Shown here piece by piece: positions 43,930 to 55,105 of a DNA stretch of 64,000 bases. The notes under the pieces are model-generated. The model saw only the letters and a program-made list of their open reading frames with translations. It made no database searches and was not told where the DNA came from. The DNA lies in the NCBI GenBank assembly GCA_029378245.1, contig JARKIF010000004.1, forward strand, positions 682,001-746,000. Direction: 5' to 3'. The translations under genes and the position numbers were made by a program. The DNA comes from Roridomyces roridus. Lineage: Eukaryota; Basidiomycota; Agaricomycetes; Agaricales; Mycenaceae. Each line of letters starts with the position of its first letter. Within the stretch, counting starts at the first letter, position 1.

Positions 43930-44849
43930 GGTAATAAGGATGTTCGAGAGGAAGGAAGAAGAACCGAACGAGTGAATGTGAAAGTCGCAGAGGTATTGAA
44001 GAAAGAATGGGTCGTCCAGGGTGGTATATATACCGTCCGCCAAGCGCACAGCCAAGAACAATTATGGCGCAAACTTGAAAGTTGAGCCTGAGGGTGAGGA
44101 TCCGAGGCGCTGAAGCATGTATCATATCAGGTTTAGTCCCTGTCGCACGGAGTGACACCCAAGAAGTTTCCCGCAGATGAGCCTGGCTGCCTGAGAGTGG
44201 TTCCAGCAGCGCTTGCCAGTGACTCCGATTGTTTGAGCCCTACTTCTTGAATCCCTCCCCCTTGCTCAAGCTCAAAGTACCCTGGCAAAGCACGACGTCG
44301 CATCAAGTGTGGAGCACAAAATTCAGAGAGGAGGTAGACGATTGGGGGGTTTCGCGAGTCGGGTGTTTGAAGGAAGGTTTGAAGACAAGCGTTTTTGCTT
44401 GTGGAAGGATCAGCACAGCCACGGTGGTAGTTTTCTTTCTTGACCGCAATACATTTTAAATTGATCCATCCACACTCGAATTTTCACGCCAGAGACGGCA
44501 GAGAAGCAGAGAATATATGGTGATGCACGGCCCGGTCGATTGGAAAATCCGAAAATGCCTCGAGATCGTGTTCAAAGCAAGTTCAAACTTCAAAGCGCCA
44601 AAGACTCAAGAGTCAAGCTAGTCAAGACTCGTCGATGCTGAATATGTTGCACTGTAGTATATAAACACAAGGAATCTACGGCGTAGGGCATCTGTTTGCC
44701 CTAACGCATACGTCCCTCACACGATTGCGATTGCAAACAACCTCATGCTCCTGCTCCCTCGTCGATTCCCACCAGACGGAGCTACGGAAGACGCGTTCGG
44801 AAGACGCGTTCGGAACGTGGAGAAATCTGGGACGCGGGTGAATGAAGGC
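43930..44849. other. GH114 promoter and relic F-box flank
   Basis: Contains the GH114 upstream region (TATATATACC near 44024 on the + strand is a TATA-like run) and, at about 44460-44520 and 44810-44880, stretches matching F-box 5' and 3' flanks (CCACACTCGAATTTTCACGC; GGACGCGGGTGAA). An F-box unit between them appears lost. No gene supported. Confidence 0.4.
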
Positions 44850-46067
44850 TCAGGGACGAACCAAAGACACATACCTTTTTAAATCGCTGTCAAGATCACA
44901 GCCCGAGTCCGTTCTTGAATCCCTTGCGTGTCTCGGAGTACCAGTCATATTCACTATCAAAAGTGACTTTCGGAACGGAGGGTAAGGCCTTAAGGCCGCA
45001 CGAAGCGACGCTTCGGAGACAGGACCTCTTCCGGTGAAGAGGACTTGCTGTAATTTGCATCCGGAGCGCGAGATAAGAGAAGTGACTGAGTTGATGTGGC
45101 CAAAGTGAATCAAAGGGTGACCCCAAACTCCGCCCGACCACTGCAGGCCACGAAGCGCGGGAAGGGTGAACATGTCGAGTGTTTTGGGGAGACATAAATA
45201 ATCCTTCACGACAAGGGTTTCTAACCGGGTAAACGTGGTTGGTGATCCGGATCCGGATCGAGGTGGGGTACAGTCGATGAGATACAGATGAACCAAGTTC
45301 ACCGCAGCTTGGAGAAGGGCAAGGTAGTTGGTGTCGCACACCTGTTTCAACGTCAGGGTCGTTAGTTGGGATAGAGGCAGCCAATTCCCGTGGTCTGCGT
45401 CGCTGAGCGTAGCCGATCGTAGCCGGGGAAAGTCACTGGCGCTCGCAGCGGGGTGTGTGTAAGCCAAATCGCCAACGGTCAGCGACAGACTTTCGAGAAG
45501 TGGCATCGGCCCTTGGATGAGAGCGACCTCTTCGGCTGCGAGATGCAGTTGTGCATGCTGCCAACGCTCGCGGTGCAGAAGTGTTGTTGTGAGATATTCG
45601 CTCGGCGCCGCATATCCGTTGGGCGCTTCATCGTCACCATATGCATGAGTGACCAGTTCCATTGAAAATGGACAGGACCCCGACCTGTCCAGCCAGGCCT
45701 GCATGACCCCAAGCCGTTCAGCCTCATCATATTCTTCGTCGATATCGACGGAGAATGCTCGCCAGAGCTTCGGGGTAGCCAGGGCTATCTCTCGCCACTT
45801 GCGACAGACGTGTGTGAGGGTAGTTGGTGATTTGAGCCCACTCAATCGTGGACAGTCGGGATACCGTGGCGGGAAATGGACAAAGATTTCGGATGTGATT
45901 TCGTTGGGAAGCGTGAGGACTGGGTACCGGTACGTGTCCAGTCGTCCTCGAAAGCATTCTTTCTCCAGCTGTAGCAGACGAATCTGTTCTTGGAGTTGGA
46001 GAATCTCTGCGTCTATGGCGACTATGCGTGCCCGATCTGCTGCTCGAGCGGCCTCGGCGTCATTCAT
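44850..46067 (-). CDS. F-box-like protein FB15 with shifted C-terminus
   Basis: ATG 46067 gives a 405-residue frame with coiled coil, F-box (LTLPNEITSEIFVHFPPRYP ... VCRKWREIALATPKLW) and leucine-rich tail (LDRSGSCPFSMELV, QGPMPLLESLSLTVG). An 8-bp tandem repeat, GTAAGGCC then TTAAGGCC at 44982-44997, shifts the last 45 codons; without it the normal ending (LPSVPKVTFDSEYDWYSE, FKNGLGL) is read to about 44896. The leader has a uORF (MQLCAASKPSLILDHHHRLA...) from 46220, intron 46070-46125, with its stop on the ATG. Confidence 0.78.
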   Translation of the reverse strand: MNDAEAARAADRARIVAIDAEILQLQEQIRLLQLEKECFRGRLDTYRYPVLTLPNEITSEIFVHFPPRYPDCPRLSGLKSPTTLTHVCRKWREIALATPKLWRAFSVDIDEEYDEAERLGVMQAWLDRSGSCPFSMELVTHAYGDDEAPNGYAAPSEYLTTTLLHRERWQHAQLHLAAEEVALIQGPMPLLESLSLTVGDLAYTHPAASASDFPRLRSATLSDADHGNWLPLSQLTTLTLKQVCDTNYLALLQAAVNLVHLYLIDCTPPRSGSGSPTTFTRLETLVVKDYLCLPKTLDMFTLPALRGLQWSGGVWGHPLIHFGHINSVTSLISRSGCKLQQVLFTGRGPVSEASLRAALRPYPPFRKSLLIVNMTGTPRHARDSRTDSGCDLDSDLKRYVSLVRP

Positions 46068-46225
46068 GGCTAGGTGGAACAACGAAACATAAGGCATATG
46101 AACGTGTCCTCAAGACAAGACATACCACTTCCAATTCGGTGCACACTGTTTTGCAATTGGCAAGTCGATGGTGGTGGTCAAGAATCAAAGAAGGTTTTGA
46201 TGCGCCGCACACAGTTGCATACAAA
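46068..46225 (-). promoter_or_regulatory. FB15 leader exon, uORF and 5'-UTR intron
   Basis: uATG 46220; intron 46070-46125 (GTATGTC...CCTAG). Compared with FB14 the uORF has compensating single-base insertions (AASKPSLILDHHH versus AAHQTFLILDHHH) that keep LILDHHHRLANCKTV in frame. The spliced uORF ends at the ATGA overlap. Confidence 0.55.
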
Positions 46226-46530
46226 GCACGATGTTGAGTCGGATTGACCCGGTACATTTTGTGCAAACTTGATTGTTCACACCAGAGACGGTAGAAGGGC
46301 AGAGATACTTGTAAGATCATTACTTATACAAAAGGTACGAGGCAGGAAACTGTGCCACATGAATGACAAAGGTTTTTTCAACCGCACAAGCGGTGAATTG
46401 GTTTTATTCGCTGAACGTAGCTGCGGAAGACCTCGGTCAGAACCTGGAGAAGTCTGGAACTGCGGGTGAAAAAAGGCGCAGGAATAAATCAAAGACACAT
46501 ACAGGAATTTTATCCAAATCGCCTGCGGGA

Positions 46531-47652
46531 TCATATCCCGAGTCCGTTCTTGAATCCCCTGCTCTCCTCGGAGTACCAATCATATTCAATATCGAGAGTG
46601 ACTTTTGGGATGGAGGGGAAGGCCGCACGAAGCGACTCTTCCGAGACATCACATGTCCCCGTGAAAAGGACTTGTTGTAGTTTGCATCCGGAGCGCGAAA
46701 TGAGGGCAGTGACAGAGTTGATGTGGTCTTGACCCAAGCCGTCTGACGACTCAGACCACTGCAAGCGACAAAGCGCAGGAAGGGTGAACATATCGAGTGT
46801 CTGGGGGCGACCTGGATAATCCACCACGACGAGGGTTTCCAACCGGGTAAGGGTGTGTCCGGATTCGAGTGGAATACACTGGATTAGATACAGATGAATC
46901 AAGTTCACCGCATCTCGGAGAAGGGGAAGGTAATTGATTTCGTACACGTCCTTCAATGTCAGTGTTGTTAGTTGAGATAGAGGTAGCCAGTTCCCATGAT
47001 CTGCGTCGTCTAGCGTAACTGATCGCAGCCGAGGGAAGTCGCAAGCAACTGTGGTGGGATGTGTGTAATGCCACTTGTCAAGGGAAAGATCCAGGCTTTC
47101 GAGGAGTGGCAACGGTCCTTCGATGAGAGCCACCTCATCAGTTCGGAGGTCCAGTCGTACGTGCTGCCACCGTTCGCGGTGTAGAAGAGTTGCTATAAGA
47201 GATTCTTTCCGATCCGTAGCCACCAAATGATCACGCTCCAGCTTGATAGAAAGTGGACAAGACCCCGATCTTTCCAGCCAAGTCTGCACGATCCGCTGAG
47301 CATGTGCGGCCTGATCATTTGCGCGGTAACTGAGGAGGGCTCGCCAGAGCTTTGGGGTAGCTAAGGCTATCTCCCGCCACTGGGAGCAAATATGTGTGAG
47401 GGTAGTCGGCGAATCGATTCCGGTCGATGGAGGACAGTCGGGATATGGTGGAAGGAAATGAATGAATATCTCGCCGACAATTTCGTTGGGAAGTGAGAGG
47501 ACCGGGTATCTGTATGCGTCCAGTCGCTGCTGACAAGGGTATCGCTCCAGCTGCAGCAGCCGAATACGTGCTTGGAGCTCTTGAATCTCCGCGTCTAGCT
47601 CGACGATACGCGCGCGATCTGCTGCTCGGGCGGCCTCGGAATACTCGTTCAT
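46531..47652 (-). CDS. F-box-like protein FB16
   Basis: Intact frame of 373 residues; coiled coil (DAEIQELQARIRLLQLERYP), F-box (LSLPNEIVGEIFIHFLPPYP ... ICSQWREIALATPKLW), leucine-rich tail (LERSGSCPLSIKLE, EGPLPLLESLDLSLD, LDDADHGNWLPLSQL) and complete ending (RGFKNGLGI). It is the intact relative of FB3, and its 3' flank matches the flank beyond the MITE in FB2. The leader at 47653-47815 has an acceptor variant and a uORF that ends before the splice site. Confidence 0.9.
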   Translation of the reverse strand: MNEYSEAARAADRARIVELDAEIQELQARIRLLQLERYPCQQRLDAYRYPVLSLPNEIVGEIFIHFLPPYPDCPPSTGIDSPTTLTHICSQWREIALATPKLWRALLSYRANDQAAHAQRIVQTWLERSGSCPLSIKLERDHLVATDRKESLIATLLHRERWQHVRLDLRTDEVALIEGPLPLLESLDLSLDKWHYTHPTTVACDFPRLRSVTLDDADHGNWLPLSQLTTLTLKDVYEINYLPLLRDAVNLIHLYLIQCIPLESGHTLTRLETLVVVDYPGRPQTLDMFTLPALCRLQWSESSDGLGQDHINSVTALISRSGCKLQQVLFTGTCDVSEESLRAAFPSIPKVTLDIEYDWYSEESRGFKNGLGI

Positions 47653-48242
47653 GCCAGCTGCCTGGTGATAGGTAAGAGCCGAAGCCTGGCTCGAGGAAGG
47701 ACATACTGCTTTCAATTACGTGCCTTTCTCTCTTTCTTGAACCTGTTCTGGCAAAGTCGATGATGACGGTCAAGAATCAAGCGGGTATGATCGGGTGCAC
47801 ACAGTTGCATACAAAACTCATTGTCGAGAAATACCTCAATGCCGCGCAAAAAGCGCTCAAGAACGCGCTGATTCACATTTCAAGCACCATGTTTCCAAAC
47901 TTCACTCATTTTACAGATAATTCCCCGCGTAAATGGGTCGATTCATTTTATCATACGTATCTAGGGCTATCGACGCACGCAGCTGCAGGAGAGTCAGTCA
48001 GAATACGATCTATGACAGCACGAGACATACCGAGAGCGGAATGGTTGTACTAGGCAGGAAACTGTGTCACATGAATGAAGAACGTGTTTCAAACTTGTTT
48101 CAAACCGCACAAATGGGTTGATTGTATGGACGCGGAGGCCACGGAAGCCCGGTCGGAACCTGGAGAACTCTACAGCACGGGTGAGAAAAGGGCTCAGAGA
48201 TAAACCAAAGGCACATACATATTTTTTGAATCGCCGCCGAGA
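47653..48242. other. FB16 leader and upstream spacer
   Basis: Leader signature CACACAGTTGCATACAAAAC (reverse complement) at about 47800. Beyond it is spacer and the FB17 3' flank (TCTACAGCACGGGTGAG near 48169 matches the family 3'-UTR acceptor region). No gene seen. Confidence 0.4.
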
Positions 48243-49368
48243 TCATAGCCCGAGTCCGTTCTTGAATCCCCTGCTTGCCTCGGAGTACCAATCATATTCA
48301 GGATCAACAGCGACCTTTGAGATGGAGGGTAGAGCCGCACGTAGCGACTCTTCCGACACCTCGGATGTCCTGGCAGTGAAGAGGACTTGTTGTAGTTTAC
48401 ATCCGGAGCGCGAGATAAGGGAAGCGACGGAGTTGACGTGGTCCGACCCAAAGGTCCACCTGTCAATGACTACTGAAGGCCACGAAGTGCGGGAAGGGTG
48501 AACCTATCGAGTGTTTGAAAGCGACCTGAATAATCCACCACGACGAGAGTTTCCAACCGGGTAAGGGTGTGTCCGGATTCGGGTGGAATACACTGGATTA
48601 GATACAGATGAACCAAGTTCACCGCATCGGAGAATGGGAAGGTAATTGTTTTCGTAAACCCTGTTCAACGTCAGGATTGTGAGTTGGGATAGAGGCAGCC
48701 AATTTCCATGATCTGCGTCGTCGAGCGTAACTGATCGCAGCCGGGGAAGGTCACTGGCGCTGGCAGCGGGGTACATGTAAGCCAACTCGTCAACGGCAAG
48801 ATCCAGGCTTTCGAGCAGTGGAAGCGGCCCTTCGATGAGAGCCACCTCCGCGGCTCGGAGGTCTAGTCGTACATGCTGCCACCGTTCGCGGTGTAGAAGA
48901 GTTGCTGTAAGAAGTTCTTTCCGAGTCGTAGCCCCCGGATAATCACGCTCCAGATTGATCGACAGTGGACAGGATCCCGACCTGTCTAGCCAGGTCTGCA
49001 CGACCGACTGAGCCTGTTCGGTCCGAGCTGCGTAGCCAATGGAGAGGGCTCGCCAGAGCATTGGATTAGCCAAGGCCATCTCCCGCCACCCGCGACAGAT
49101 GTGTGTGAGGGCAGTAGGCGAGTCCAGTCCCCGCAATGGTGGACATTCGGGATATAGTGGTAGGAAATGCACGAATATTTCGGATGTGATTTCGTTGGGA
49201 AGTGTGAGGACCGGGTATTTGTACGCGTCCAGCCGCTGCTGGCGGGTTTCCCGCTCTGTCTGCAGCACGCGAAGCCGTTCTTCGAGCTCGCAAATCTCTG
49301 CGTCTATTGCAACGATACGGGCACCCGGCACGATCTGCCGCTCGAGTGGCCGTGCTATACTCATTCAT
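48243..49368 (-). pseudogene. F-box-like FB17, two frameshifts
   Basis: The ancestral ATG (49368, MNEYSTATRAADRA) runs out of frame after a 7-bp insertion in GATCGTGCC..CGTATCG (about 49323-49330). A second ATG four bases later (49364) is in frame with the body, so translation from it (MSIARPLERQIVPGARIVAI) restores coiled coil and F-box (LPNEITSEIFVHFLPLYPEC). A 2-bp deletion near 48627 (ILR then CGEL) then stops it at 48504, and further changes follow. The original end (GLGL) is at 48243. By context and sequence it is the mirror partner of FB2. Confidence 0.75.
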
Positions 49369-49775
49369 GGCTGGAAAAACGATGTAAGGGACGTGAGACG
49401 TGCTTCAAGGAAGGATATACCGCTTTGTATTCCGTGTAAACTCTTTTTTAAGTCGATGGTTGTGGTGAAGAATCAAGCTTAATCAAGAAGGTTTGATCGG
49501 GTACACACAGTTGCGTACAAATCAATTGAGGTAACTCAGGTTGAACTCAGGTACCTCAATGCCGTGCAAAAAAGTGCTCAAGAACGCGCCGATGCCCGTT
49601 TGTGCTGTTTGTCATTCTCCACTCTCCACTCAATTTCCACCAGCAGCGATTCATTCCAAATCATTCTATCATACTAATTAGAAATCTATCGACCCTATCG
49701 ACGCAAGAGAGTCCGTCAGTAGGAATCCGAATGAGAGAACGAGACATACCAAGAGAAAGGCCAGGACCCGCACTT
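49369..49775 (-). promoter_or_regulatory. FB17 leader and FB18 3' flank
   Basis: Leader with intron GTATATCC... and a CAACTGTGTG signature in which the uORF ATG is ACG (GTACGCAACTG). From 49500 to 49775 it is the inverted counterpart of 3366-3640 next to FB1/FB2. The GGTACCTCAATGCCG / AATTGAGGTAACTCAGG run at 49524-49563 contains a short direct repeat. Confidence 0.45.
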
Positions 49776-50569
49776 CTATTCTGCCTCAGAAACTCCCGAA
49801 TCCTCCTGGTCACCCTTCCGTCTCCGATCCCAATCATACCGCCAGTTGAATGCCAGGCTCGGAAGCGTCGGGAACGCAGCGCGAAACCAGCGCTTCGAAA
49901 ACTTTCGCCGCCCTGTGATGAGGATTTTCTGCGGCGTGCATTTGGAACGCGTCAGGAAGTAGTCGAGTTCACCGATTGGACCCTCTTCGCCGAGGAGCAC
50001 GCAGGACACCTGAAGGGTCTGGAGTGCGGGGGCGATGAAAACGGAAAGTCGCTGCATTCCGCCGGAGGGTAATGGATGAGGGTATCGTCAATCCTGAGGG
50101 TGAAGCTTTGAAGCAGCGGCATCGGCCCCTTGATGAAATCCATCTGCTTGTCAGTGAGGACAAAGTCTACATGGTCCCAACGTTCTTGGTGAAGTACAAT
50201 TACTTCCAAGCACCCGTCCAACAAATCAGCGTCCCCTGGGTCAATCCTTATCTGGATTGAGAGCGGACAAGTTCCCGACCTGTCCAGCCAAGTCTCCAAG
50301 GCCGCAATTTGCGCGTCCTCCTCGAGAAACAACGACTCGAGGGAGAAGGCCCGCCAGAGTCTCGGTGTAGCCAGAGCCAATGCTCGCCATTTTTGACAAA
50401 TCCGTGTCAGGTTGGTTGGCGAATAAAGTCCCCTCAATGGTGGACAGGAAGGGTACGAGGGGATGGATTGAAGGAAGATTTCTGCGAGAATTTCGTTCGG
50501 TACGGCCAAAAGTGGGTGTTTGGCATCCACGTCGGCGATGCGTATGGGCGCCGCCACTGAGCGAACCAT
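49776..50569 (-). pseudogene. F-box-like FB18, internal deletion; inverted duplicate of FB1
   Basis: From ATG 50569 the protein follows FB1 (MVRSVAAPIRIADVDAKHPL, LAVPNEILAEIFLQSIPSYP) up to PPAECSDF. About 280 bp present in FB1 (its 2822-3102) are then missing and the frame is lost, though the FB1 ending (ITGRRKFSKRWFRAAFP ... GVSEAE) follows in another frame to 49776. The deletion removes most of the leucine-rich tail. Flanks on both sides also match FB1, inverted. Confidence 0.85.
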
Positions 50570-52728
50570 AAACTGTAAAGACAATTACTATTAGAAGCAG
50601 AATACGGGAGCTGCAGAAGTGGCCAAACCGAAGTGGCGGAAGAAGAAATTTCAATAGCACCCGCGTCAACGACTTCCTTTCTGCCATCCAATGCCGCCTC
50701 GCAGCTCGCTCTATCGCACATCCCTCGGACATCACGTTTGCCGCGCAATTTAGACTCGGCGCGCGTCCCCTCCGGCGAAACTTGGACGAAATCCGGTCTG
50801 GAGAAAGCTGCACCGAAGTCTAGCCCCTCGATGCACCGACTCTAATTTCTGGGACGCACGATGCCACTTTCCCTCTTCGACGCACCATAGATTAAGGCCC
50901 TGAAATGATAGCCCTGGATTCGGAATTGCCCTCATGTAGACGTTGCGGGGTAGCTACCCAGGTCTGAAGAACGCCGCGCATCCCACTTTGGAGACGAGCC
51001 AGACCCCCATCATCTTCGTGAGATGCCTTGGAGAAGGAGAAAAAAAGACGGCCGGGGGGTCTTTTTGTGGTGGAGGACAGGAGGGTGCGTATCCTTACTC
51101 GTCTCAGCACCATACCCCAGCTGAGCTCAGTTACAGGCGGAGCGTGCTCTACATTCTCAAGGCCCGCACGACGTCTCACATGCTATCGAGGCCCATACCG
51201 CATCGTCACGCGTTCCCAAACCAGCGCTTCCCCTGCCCCAGAATACGACACACCCTCTGCTCTATCTGCGATCGTGTGACCAAGTGTTTCCAGCGCCCGA
51301 AACGCTGTTCGCCCTTTCGCTCTTGCAGCATGCATCGGGCGATGTGCGATCCCCAAGGTCGTCTCAGCACGAATCACTGTTCTCGAGAGGGCCTGGTGAC
51401 TGGGACGGCGCATGCGGGACAACAGAGCCTGGATCTAGGCAAGACTTCCGCGTTATCCGTTGACGTGGACTCTGCCCGACGATGCAGGGTCTTCTTATCT
51501 TTCTTGGATTCGTCACCTGGCTGTCTCCCGAGTCCTTTCACGTCGACATAGACATCGTGGGGGCTCGTTTGGGAGTCGAGTGCCTCTGGAGTGCACTCAT
51601 ATCTCCTTGGGCGGGCCTGACTCTCCGAGCGCCTGATGACTGATGCGACAACGGACAAGACGTACTCTATTCATTGAATTCTCGACTCGCCGTGGTCCTG
51701 CCGCCGGACGCTGGGGTATGTTTCCTGCATCCTCAGACCCATCTTCCGCTGCAACTAATCTATCTTCTCGGTCAGAAAACCACCCTCGTCCGAGTCATCC
51801 ATGCAGCTCGTGTCTATCCTCCGGACGAGAATATCCGAGGTGGTGGTCTGCCGCCACTTTCTTCCCTAGCGCGAGGATAACGCGCGGCACTCCGCCCACC
51901 CCATTCTCGCTCCGCGCCACTCGCAGCTCTTCACCCTATTTGTCGCTTCTGCTGTACCCCGTCACGCTTGTACCATCCTCCGTCCTCGTCCCCCTCCCTG
52001 GCGCTTCCTAGCCAGGCAGATGGACAGACAACCTTTAACACCCGTGAAGCACGGAGACAGAAAACAAGTCAGCGTCTATCACCTTGTCGCAGGCGCCCTC
52101 GTTGGTGAAAACGGCCATGTACCAATTGGCCGTTGGGCTGCACTGTGCGGGTTAGTCAAAGACGTGATAATTGGGACGGAGGAGGGTGGAGACGAGCGTC
52201 TGCCTCCGATACAGGAAGAACGCATCGGCGTGGAGGCGAGGGAAAGTGCTTCTGCATGCAGCAGCATCCTGCGGAGGTGGACCTGACTTTGCCGAGTCCT
52301 CAGCCCGGAGGCCGGGCGCGGGCGCCCGTATGGTGGGGCAGGAGGAGGCTTGGATGGCAACATCGACAGCAACTTAGCGTCGCTGTATGTAGTATACTTG
52401 CGCGGGGTCCCTGATTTGCGCTTCCTGGGCCTGCCTGAGCTGCTGTGCCTCAGTCGACAAGGATTCCGGGTCTGCGCACCTTCCCTCCTCCTCCTTACAG
52501 CCGTGGACCGCTCGTCTTTCTTTTGATTCCCTCTTCATTCCTCGTCACTACGTCATTTTTCATTCAATTTACATTACCGATGTATTTACTCCAGCTGTCC
52601 CCATAGTATGCGAGTAGATGTCGACACCGGAGAATCCGATACTCGCTAGGCTGAGGCTTGGTCGCTAGCAGAAAACTCGGTACAGAGATCGAATTGGATG
52701 CAAAGATGAATCACACACGTTCATTGAA
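50570..52728. repeat. Inverted counterpart of 1380-2290 plus unique spacer
   Basis: 50880-51130 and 51650-52010 match the reverse complement of the FB1 upstream block. 51150-51640 is extra in this copy, and 52020-52660 is unmatched. Several short frames (for example minus strand 51374-51658, VRRRAESTSTDNAEV-like) have no recognisable domain. The segment GTGTCTATCCTCCGGACGAGA (51811-51831) also recurs near 54884 and 1500, so it is a small dispersed repeat. No gene is called. Confidence 0.5.
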
Positions 52729-54507
52729 TTAGAATGTGTCCCGGAGCCTCCTCGCCTTGGTGTACCAACTATAACGGCCATCGAAGGTGATGTTGGGGAT
52801 TGACGGAAAGGCTGCACGAAAGGATTCCTCCGAGAAATCGGATGCCCCGGCGATGAGCACTTCTTGCAATTGGCATCCGGACCGGGTGATGAGGGGAGTA
52901 AGCGAGCTGCTGGGGTCTTGACCCAAGAGCTCGGCGGAGATATGGAGGGTACGAAGCGCGGGGAGCGTGAACATCTCAAGTATCTGGCTAATATTTGACG
53001 GGTGAGACTTGACGACAACGAGGGTCTTTAATCGGTGCAGTACGATGCTGCCTTGTGAAGCCACATCTGGGTAACAGTCAACTAGATTCAATCGGATCAA
53101 GTTGACAGCGCTGAGGAGAGCGGGGAGGTAGCTGGCCGGCTCCACGTCCTCAAAGGTCAAGGACGTCAGCTGAGAAATGGGCAACCAATTCCAATGATCG
53201 GCGTTGTCTAGCGTGACTGCCCGAAGCCGTGGAAAGTCATTGGCGGTTGTAACGGGATGGGTGTAATCCATGCCATCAACCTCGATGGTCAGGCTTTCAA
53301 GGAGTGGCATCGGTCCCTTGATGAGATCCACCTCCTCGGCCGCAAGATCCAGGTGTACGTGTTGCCAACGTTGGCGGTGCAGAAGAATCGCTACAAAGGC
53401 CTCGTTTGGCGCCTCATTGATGTAACTGATTGCCAGTTGGATCGAAAGCGGATGAAATCCGGACCTTTCCAGCCAGGTCCGCACGGCCCGAATCTGCTCA
53501 GCCTGCTTCAAGTGCTTTGACGAGGATGTGTAGTCAGTGGAGAACGCTCGCCAAAGCTTGGGGTTTGCCAAGGCTATCTCCCGCCACTTGCGACAAATGT
53601 ATGTGAGGATAGTTGGTGATTTGAGCCCACTCAATGGTGGACAGTCGGGATACCGTGGCAGGAAATGGTCGAAGATTTCGGACGTGAGTTCGTTGGGAAG
53701 CGTGAGGACTGGGTACTTGTACGCGTCCAGTCGTTGCTGACAGGGGAATAGCTCCATCTGCAGGACGCGAATCCGTTCCTGGAGTGCGTGAATCTCCGCG
53801 TCTATGACGGCGACGCGTGCGCGATCTGCTGCTCGAGCGGCGGTCGTTGGATCTGGATTAGTGATGGGTGGGTCCGGTTCAAAGAAGTGGTTCGAACCTG
53901 AACTGAACCGAACCGAACGCCCGTTCAGCGTTCAGGTTCGGTATTTTGCTGAACCTGAACGCAAGGTTCGGTTCAGCGTTCGAGCGGGAGCTCGCGCGTT
54001 CGAACGCGAACGCGAAATTGAACGTGAAGGCCGTCATATTGGGATTTTTACTGCAATTCCAAGTGAATTACCACCTGGAGAGTTGACAGCAGAATGGCAA
54101 CACTCACCAACCGAGCTCTCATTGGACCAGAACCCAAGTCACAGACTCTGGTGGGTTGGCGCCGGCTGTCTGATTGGTCTTGATGGCGCATCATAGCGGC
54201 GCGACTCGTACTCTATGGCGATGTGCACAGAGGATTGCAGTGGGTGCTTTGTCTGAGCTAGTGAGTGCTTCTCCGACTACATTTGAGCCTCACCTCATTG
54301 CAAATTCTGCTTGGATTATAGCCGGGAAAATCCGGGGTTCGAACGCGTTCGAACGCCGAACTGAACGTGGACGCGCGTTCAGGTTCAAGGTTCAGGAGTT
54401 CGCTGAACCGAACGCTACGTTCGCGTTCGGCGTTCAGCGAAAAGGGTCTCGAACGCGAACTGAACCGAACCGACCCATCACTAATCTGGATGGGACATGC
54501 AGCTTTT
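52729..54507 (-). pseudogene. F-box-like FB19, first exon split by a MITE
   Basis: The start MSHPD lies at 54507-54492 and the body resumes at 53850 with PTTAARAADRARVAVIDAEI; in the close relative FB20 the two parts are contiguous (MSQPYPTTARAADRARV). The 625-bp insertion puts a TAG directly after codon 5. The body is otherwise open to 52729: coiled coil, F-box (LTLPNELTSEIFDHFLPRYP ... ICRKWREIALANPKLW), leucine-rich tail and RSGCQLQEVLIAGASDFSEE. A shorter protein from the internal ATG at 53757 (MELFPCQQ, 342 residues) would keep the F-box. Confidence 0.85.
53859..54483. mobile_element. hAT-type MITE, 625 bp, rich in GGTTCGGTTC motifs
   Basis: The TIRs start TAGTGATGGGT at both ends and continue with GGTTCGGTTC-like repeats; the target duplication is ATCTGGAT (53851-53858 and 54484-54491), 8 bp. 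TAGTG ends and 8-bp duplications are the hAT pattern. The interior is a series of AACCGAAC/GTTCGAACGCG repeats around a unique core (about 54040-54330), with no coding frame. Confidence 0.9.
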
Positions 54508-55105
54508 CCAAGGCGAATGTGAGTGAAGCGTGCTGGGTTTGAAGTTTTACAACTTACCGCTCTGGGTAGTTGGTCGAGGTCAGGACTAAGTCGAGTCGGT
54601 GATGCGATCAATTGCACCCACAATCTTCGGCCATCTTGCGCTAGTCTCTCGTAGACAAACTCTGGTACATCTGACGTTACTAGTAAGTAGATGTATAGAA
54701 GTCGCAGCTGGGGGCTATCCAGTCCGCCCTTGTTGCGTCAAGTTGCAGTCAAACCGTCCGACTCAATTCTAACCCTCCTTAACGGCGATGTGAACGTTGA
54801 TTGCTCTGTAACACTGGACTCCGTTCCCGAGGGCCTGGGATCGCAAGTTCAAATCCCCAGATGCGTTGGGCGATGTGAATCGTGTCTATGCCCTCCGAAC
54901 GAGAACCTCCGAGGCGGTGTTCTGCTGCAATTTCATTCCACAGCACGAGGATATCTACACTCCTTCGCCCAGCTTCAAGATTCACACGTAGCATTCACGA
55001 GAAACCAGTGGTATTTGTTATGTAAAAGCTACGATACTTTTGAGTGCGGTTTGCGCCTGAAGCTTTAGGGCGGCTGGTGAAACAAAGGCTCAGAGGTAGA
55101 AGAAG
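54508..55105. other. FB19 upstream and FB20 3' flank
   Basis: 54960-55075 matches the 3' flank of FB14 (CAGCTTCAAGATTCACACG, TTTTGAGTGCGG). 54880-54955 carries the small dispersed repeat also seen near 1500 and 51820. A polymerase III B-box-like AGTTCAAATCC lies at 54847, but no tRNA fold could be drawn. No gene. Confidence 0.4.

Noticed and set aside
51374..51658. 94-codon minus frame in the spacer right of FB18
   Set aside because: No family resemblance, no splice context, and it lies in the extra segment absent from the left duplicate.
53880..54470. GGTTCGGTTC repeats as a satellite or regulatory array
   Set aside because: They are bounded by TIRs and an 8-bp duplication, so they are the interior of a MITE.
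54790..54880. tRNA- or SINE-like B box (AGTTCAAATCC)
   Set aside because: No A box at the correct spacing and the T-arm stem does not pair.
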